A stretch of DNA of 7,246 nucleotides, from assembly GCA_943330985.1 (NCBI GenBank), contig CALQJV010000055.1, forward strand, positions 1 to 7,246. Reading direction: 5' to 3'. Source of the stretch: Chitinophaga pinensis. Its GTDB lineage: Bacteria > Bacteroidota > Bacteroidia > M30B66. The translations under genes were made by a program, and so were the position numbers. The notes beneath the pieces were generated by a model. That model had not been told where the DNA came from. It made no database searches and was given only the letters and a program-made list of their open reading frames with translations. This document shows, piece after piece, positions 6,638-7,246 of the stretch (position 1 is its first letter; each line of letters starts with the position of its first letter).

Positions 6638-6655
6638 AAGAAATTGCTTGCAACG
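6630..6655 (-). repeat. Inverted repeat across the start codon of the large cargo gene
   Basis: On the minus strand CGTTGC (6655-6650) and GCAACG (6635-6630) form 6-bp arms around a 14-nt loop; the ATG at 6637-6635 spans the loop-stem junction. A smaller nested pair, TTGC-AA-GCAA, lies at 6653-6644. In RNA this could partly hide the start codon, but only if transcription begins upstream of 6655, for example in read-through from the preceding gene. Confidence 0.3.
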
Positions 6656-6661
6656 AAAATA
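6654..6661 (-). promoter_or_regulatory. Possible -7 box for the large cargo gene
   Basis: The minus strand reads TATTTTCG, one base from the Bacteroidota consensus TAnnTTTG, 16 nt before the ATG at 6637. No TTG at a suitable -33 distance was found; the upstream stretch is AT-rich and runs into the preceding gene's end. The large gene might instead be read through from that gene, 41 nt away. Confidence 0.3.
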
Positions 6662-6678
6662 CGTAAATAATCAGTTAA

Positions 6679-7246
6679 TTAGCGGATGAGTTCAAGGGCT
6701 CCTTGAAGCGATTGCCCTTGTCCTTCGAATAAAAAGAAATAGGTTCCCGAAGGGCATTCTTGTCCTGCATTGGTTGTTCCTTTCCAACAGCCATTGTCGG
6801 TTTCAATACTTTCGAATATGGGATTGCCCCAGCGATTGAAAATGCGAAGGGTGCTGCATTTTAAAAAGTTGGTGTCATCGGGTTTGGGAAGATTTTGCAA
6901 AGCTGGAGAGAAGCAATCGTTTTTACCATCCCCATTTGGAGAAAAGGCATTCACATCATGGATGGTGAAATACGATTTCAAGTCTTTCAGAGGTTGAATA
7001 AACTCCAATGTATCAGTGCAGTTCGGATTTGTAACAATCAAGGTAATGTGAATAGAGTCGCCATATTGATAGATGACATCTGGGTTTAAACCTCCAGCCG
7101 AAGTTCCCGTTCCGAAATTCCACGAATAGCTATCGGCAAGTTCACTGTTGTTTTCAATTTTCACTTTTACCTCGGTACAACTTGCTAAGACTTCGGTTGT
7201 GAAATTCGCCAAAGGAGATCCTTCGGGAATGATGAGTTCTAAACTG
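6679..7246 (-). CDS. T9SS cargo protein, C-terminal part (PKD-like domain and type B sorting domain), cut by window edge
   Basis: The frame is open from the window edge (first full codon 7245-7243) to a TAA at 6681-6679, giving 188 residues of a larger protein whose start lies outside. The TTG at 7212 also fits as a codon inside the domain, so it should not be taken as the start. Visible residues about 11-85 form a PKD-like domain (SYSWNFGTG near 39-47; NCTDTLEF near 75-82). Residues about 98-188 are a type B T9SS sorting domain with NAFSPNGDGKNDCF (99-112), FNRWG (136-140), CWKG (153-156) and the end GALELIR. The protein should be exported by Sec and then the type IX system. Its end resembles that of the large cargo protein 41 nt downstream, pointing to a tandem duplication of at least this part. 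Function beyond secretion cannot be stated from the fragment. Confidence 0.9.
   Translation of the reverse strand, partial: SLELIIPEGSPLANFTTEVLASCTEVKVKIENNSELADSYSWNFGTGTSAGGLNPDVIYQYGDSIHITLIVTNPNCTDTLEFIQPLKDLKSYFTIHDVNAFSPNGDGKNDCFSPALQNLPKPDDTNFLKCSTLRIFNRWGNPIFESIETDNGCWKGTTNAGQECPSGTYFFLFEGQGQSLQGALELIR

Noticed and set aside
6679..7212. Reading the last gene as a complete 177-residue protein starting at TTG 7212
   Set aside because: The frame is open up to the window edge, the TTG falls inside a PKD-like domain, and a sorted T9SS protein needs a signal peptide that is absent here.

Overview
The window reads as ordinary chromosomal DNA from a Bacteroidota bacterium, most likely Flavobacteriia or a close relative. 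Three signs point there: two proteins with the type IX secretion system (T9SS) type B C-terminal sorting domain, a TAnnTTTG-type promoter, and start codons without Shine-Dalgarno sequences. Every supported gene is on the minus strand, so transcription runs from high to low coordinates. I see no RNA gene, insertion sequence, CRISPR array, phage gene or defence system.

In order of transcription: (1) 7246-6679, the C-terminal 188 residues of a T9SS cargo protein cut by the window edge, a PKD-like domain plus sorting domain; (2) 6637-2891, a 1248-residue exported cargo protein with a signal peptide, a conserved N-terminal domain, a seven-unit SBBP-type beta-propeller, about five PKD/Ig-like domains and a sorting domain; (3) 2889-2224, an M15/VanY-type D-Ala-D-Ala carboxypeptidase-like protein starting 1 nt after the stop of (2) and, unusually, without a signal peptide; (4) 2139-1480, a DtxR-family metal-dependent repressor with a C-terminal FeoA/SH3-like domain; (5) 1476-1009, SmpB, the tmRNA-binding protein of trans-translation, 3 nt after the repressor; (6) 883-23, a two-domain universal stress protein ending in a likely intrinsic terminator.

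The genes form three likely transcription groups. The first is the surface-protein pair with the peptidase (cargo, cargo, peptidase). The second is dtxR-smpB, driven by a near-perfect TATCTTTG box only 4 nt from the repressor's ATG, which predicts a leaderless or near-leaderless mRNA. The third is the stress-protein gene, separated from smpB by a 125-nt AT-rich gap holding a perfect 18-bp palindrome. Only the cargo proteins and perhaps the peptidase appear to concern the cell surface; the other three are cytoplasmic regulatory or housekeeping functions.

I found no convincing undescribed system. The points most worth a second look are the signal-less peptidase fused translationally to a T9SS cargo gene, the tandem cargo paralogs with an almost identical sorting-domain block and shared cysteines, the metal repressor-smpB coupling, and several AT-rich inverted repeats between genes.
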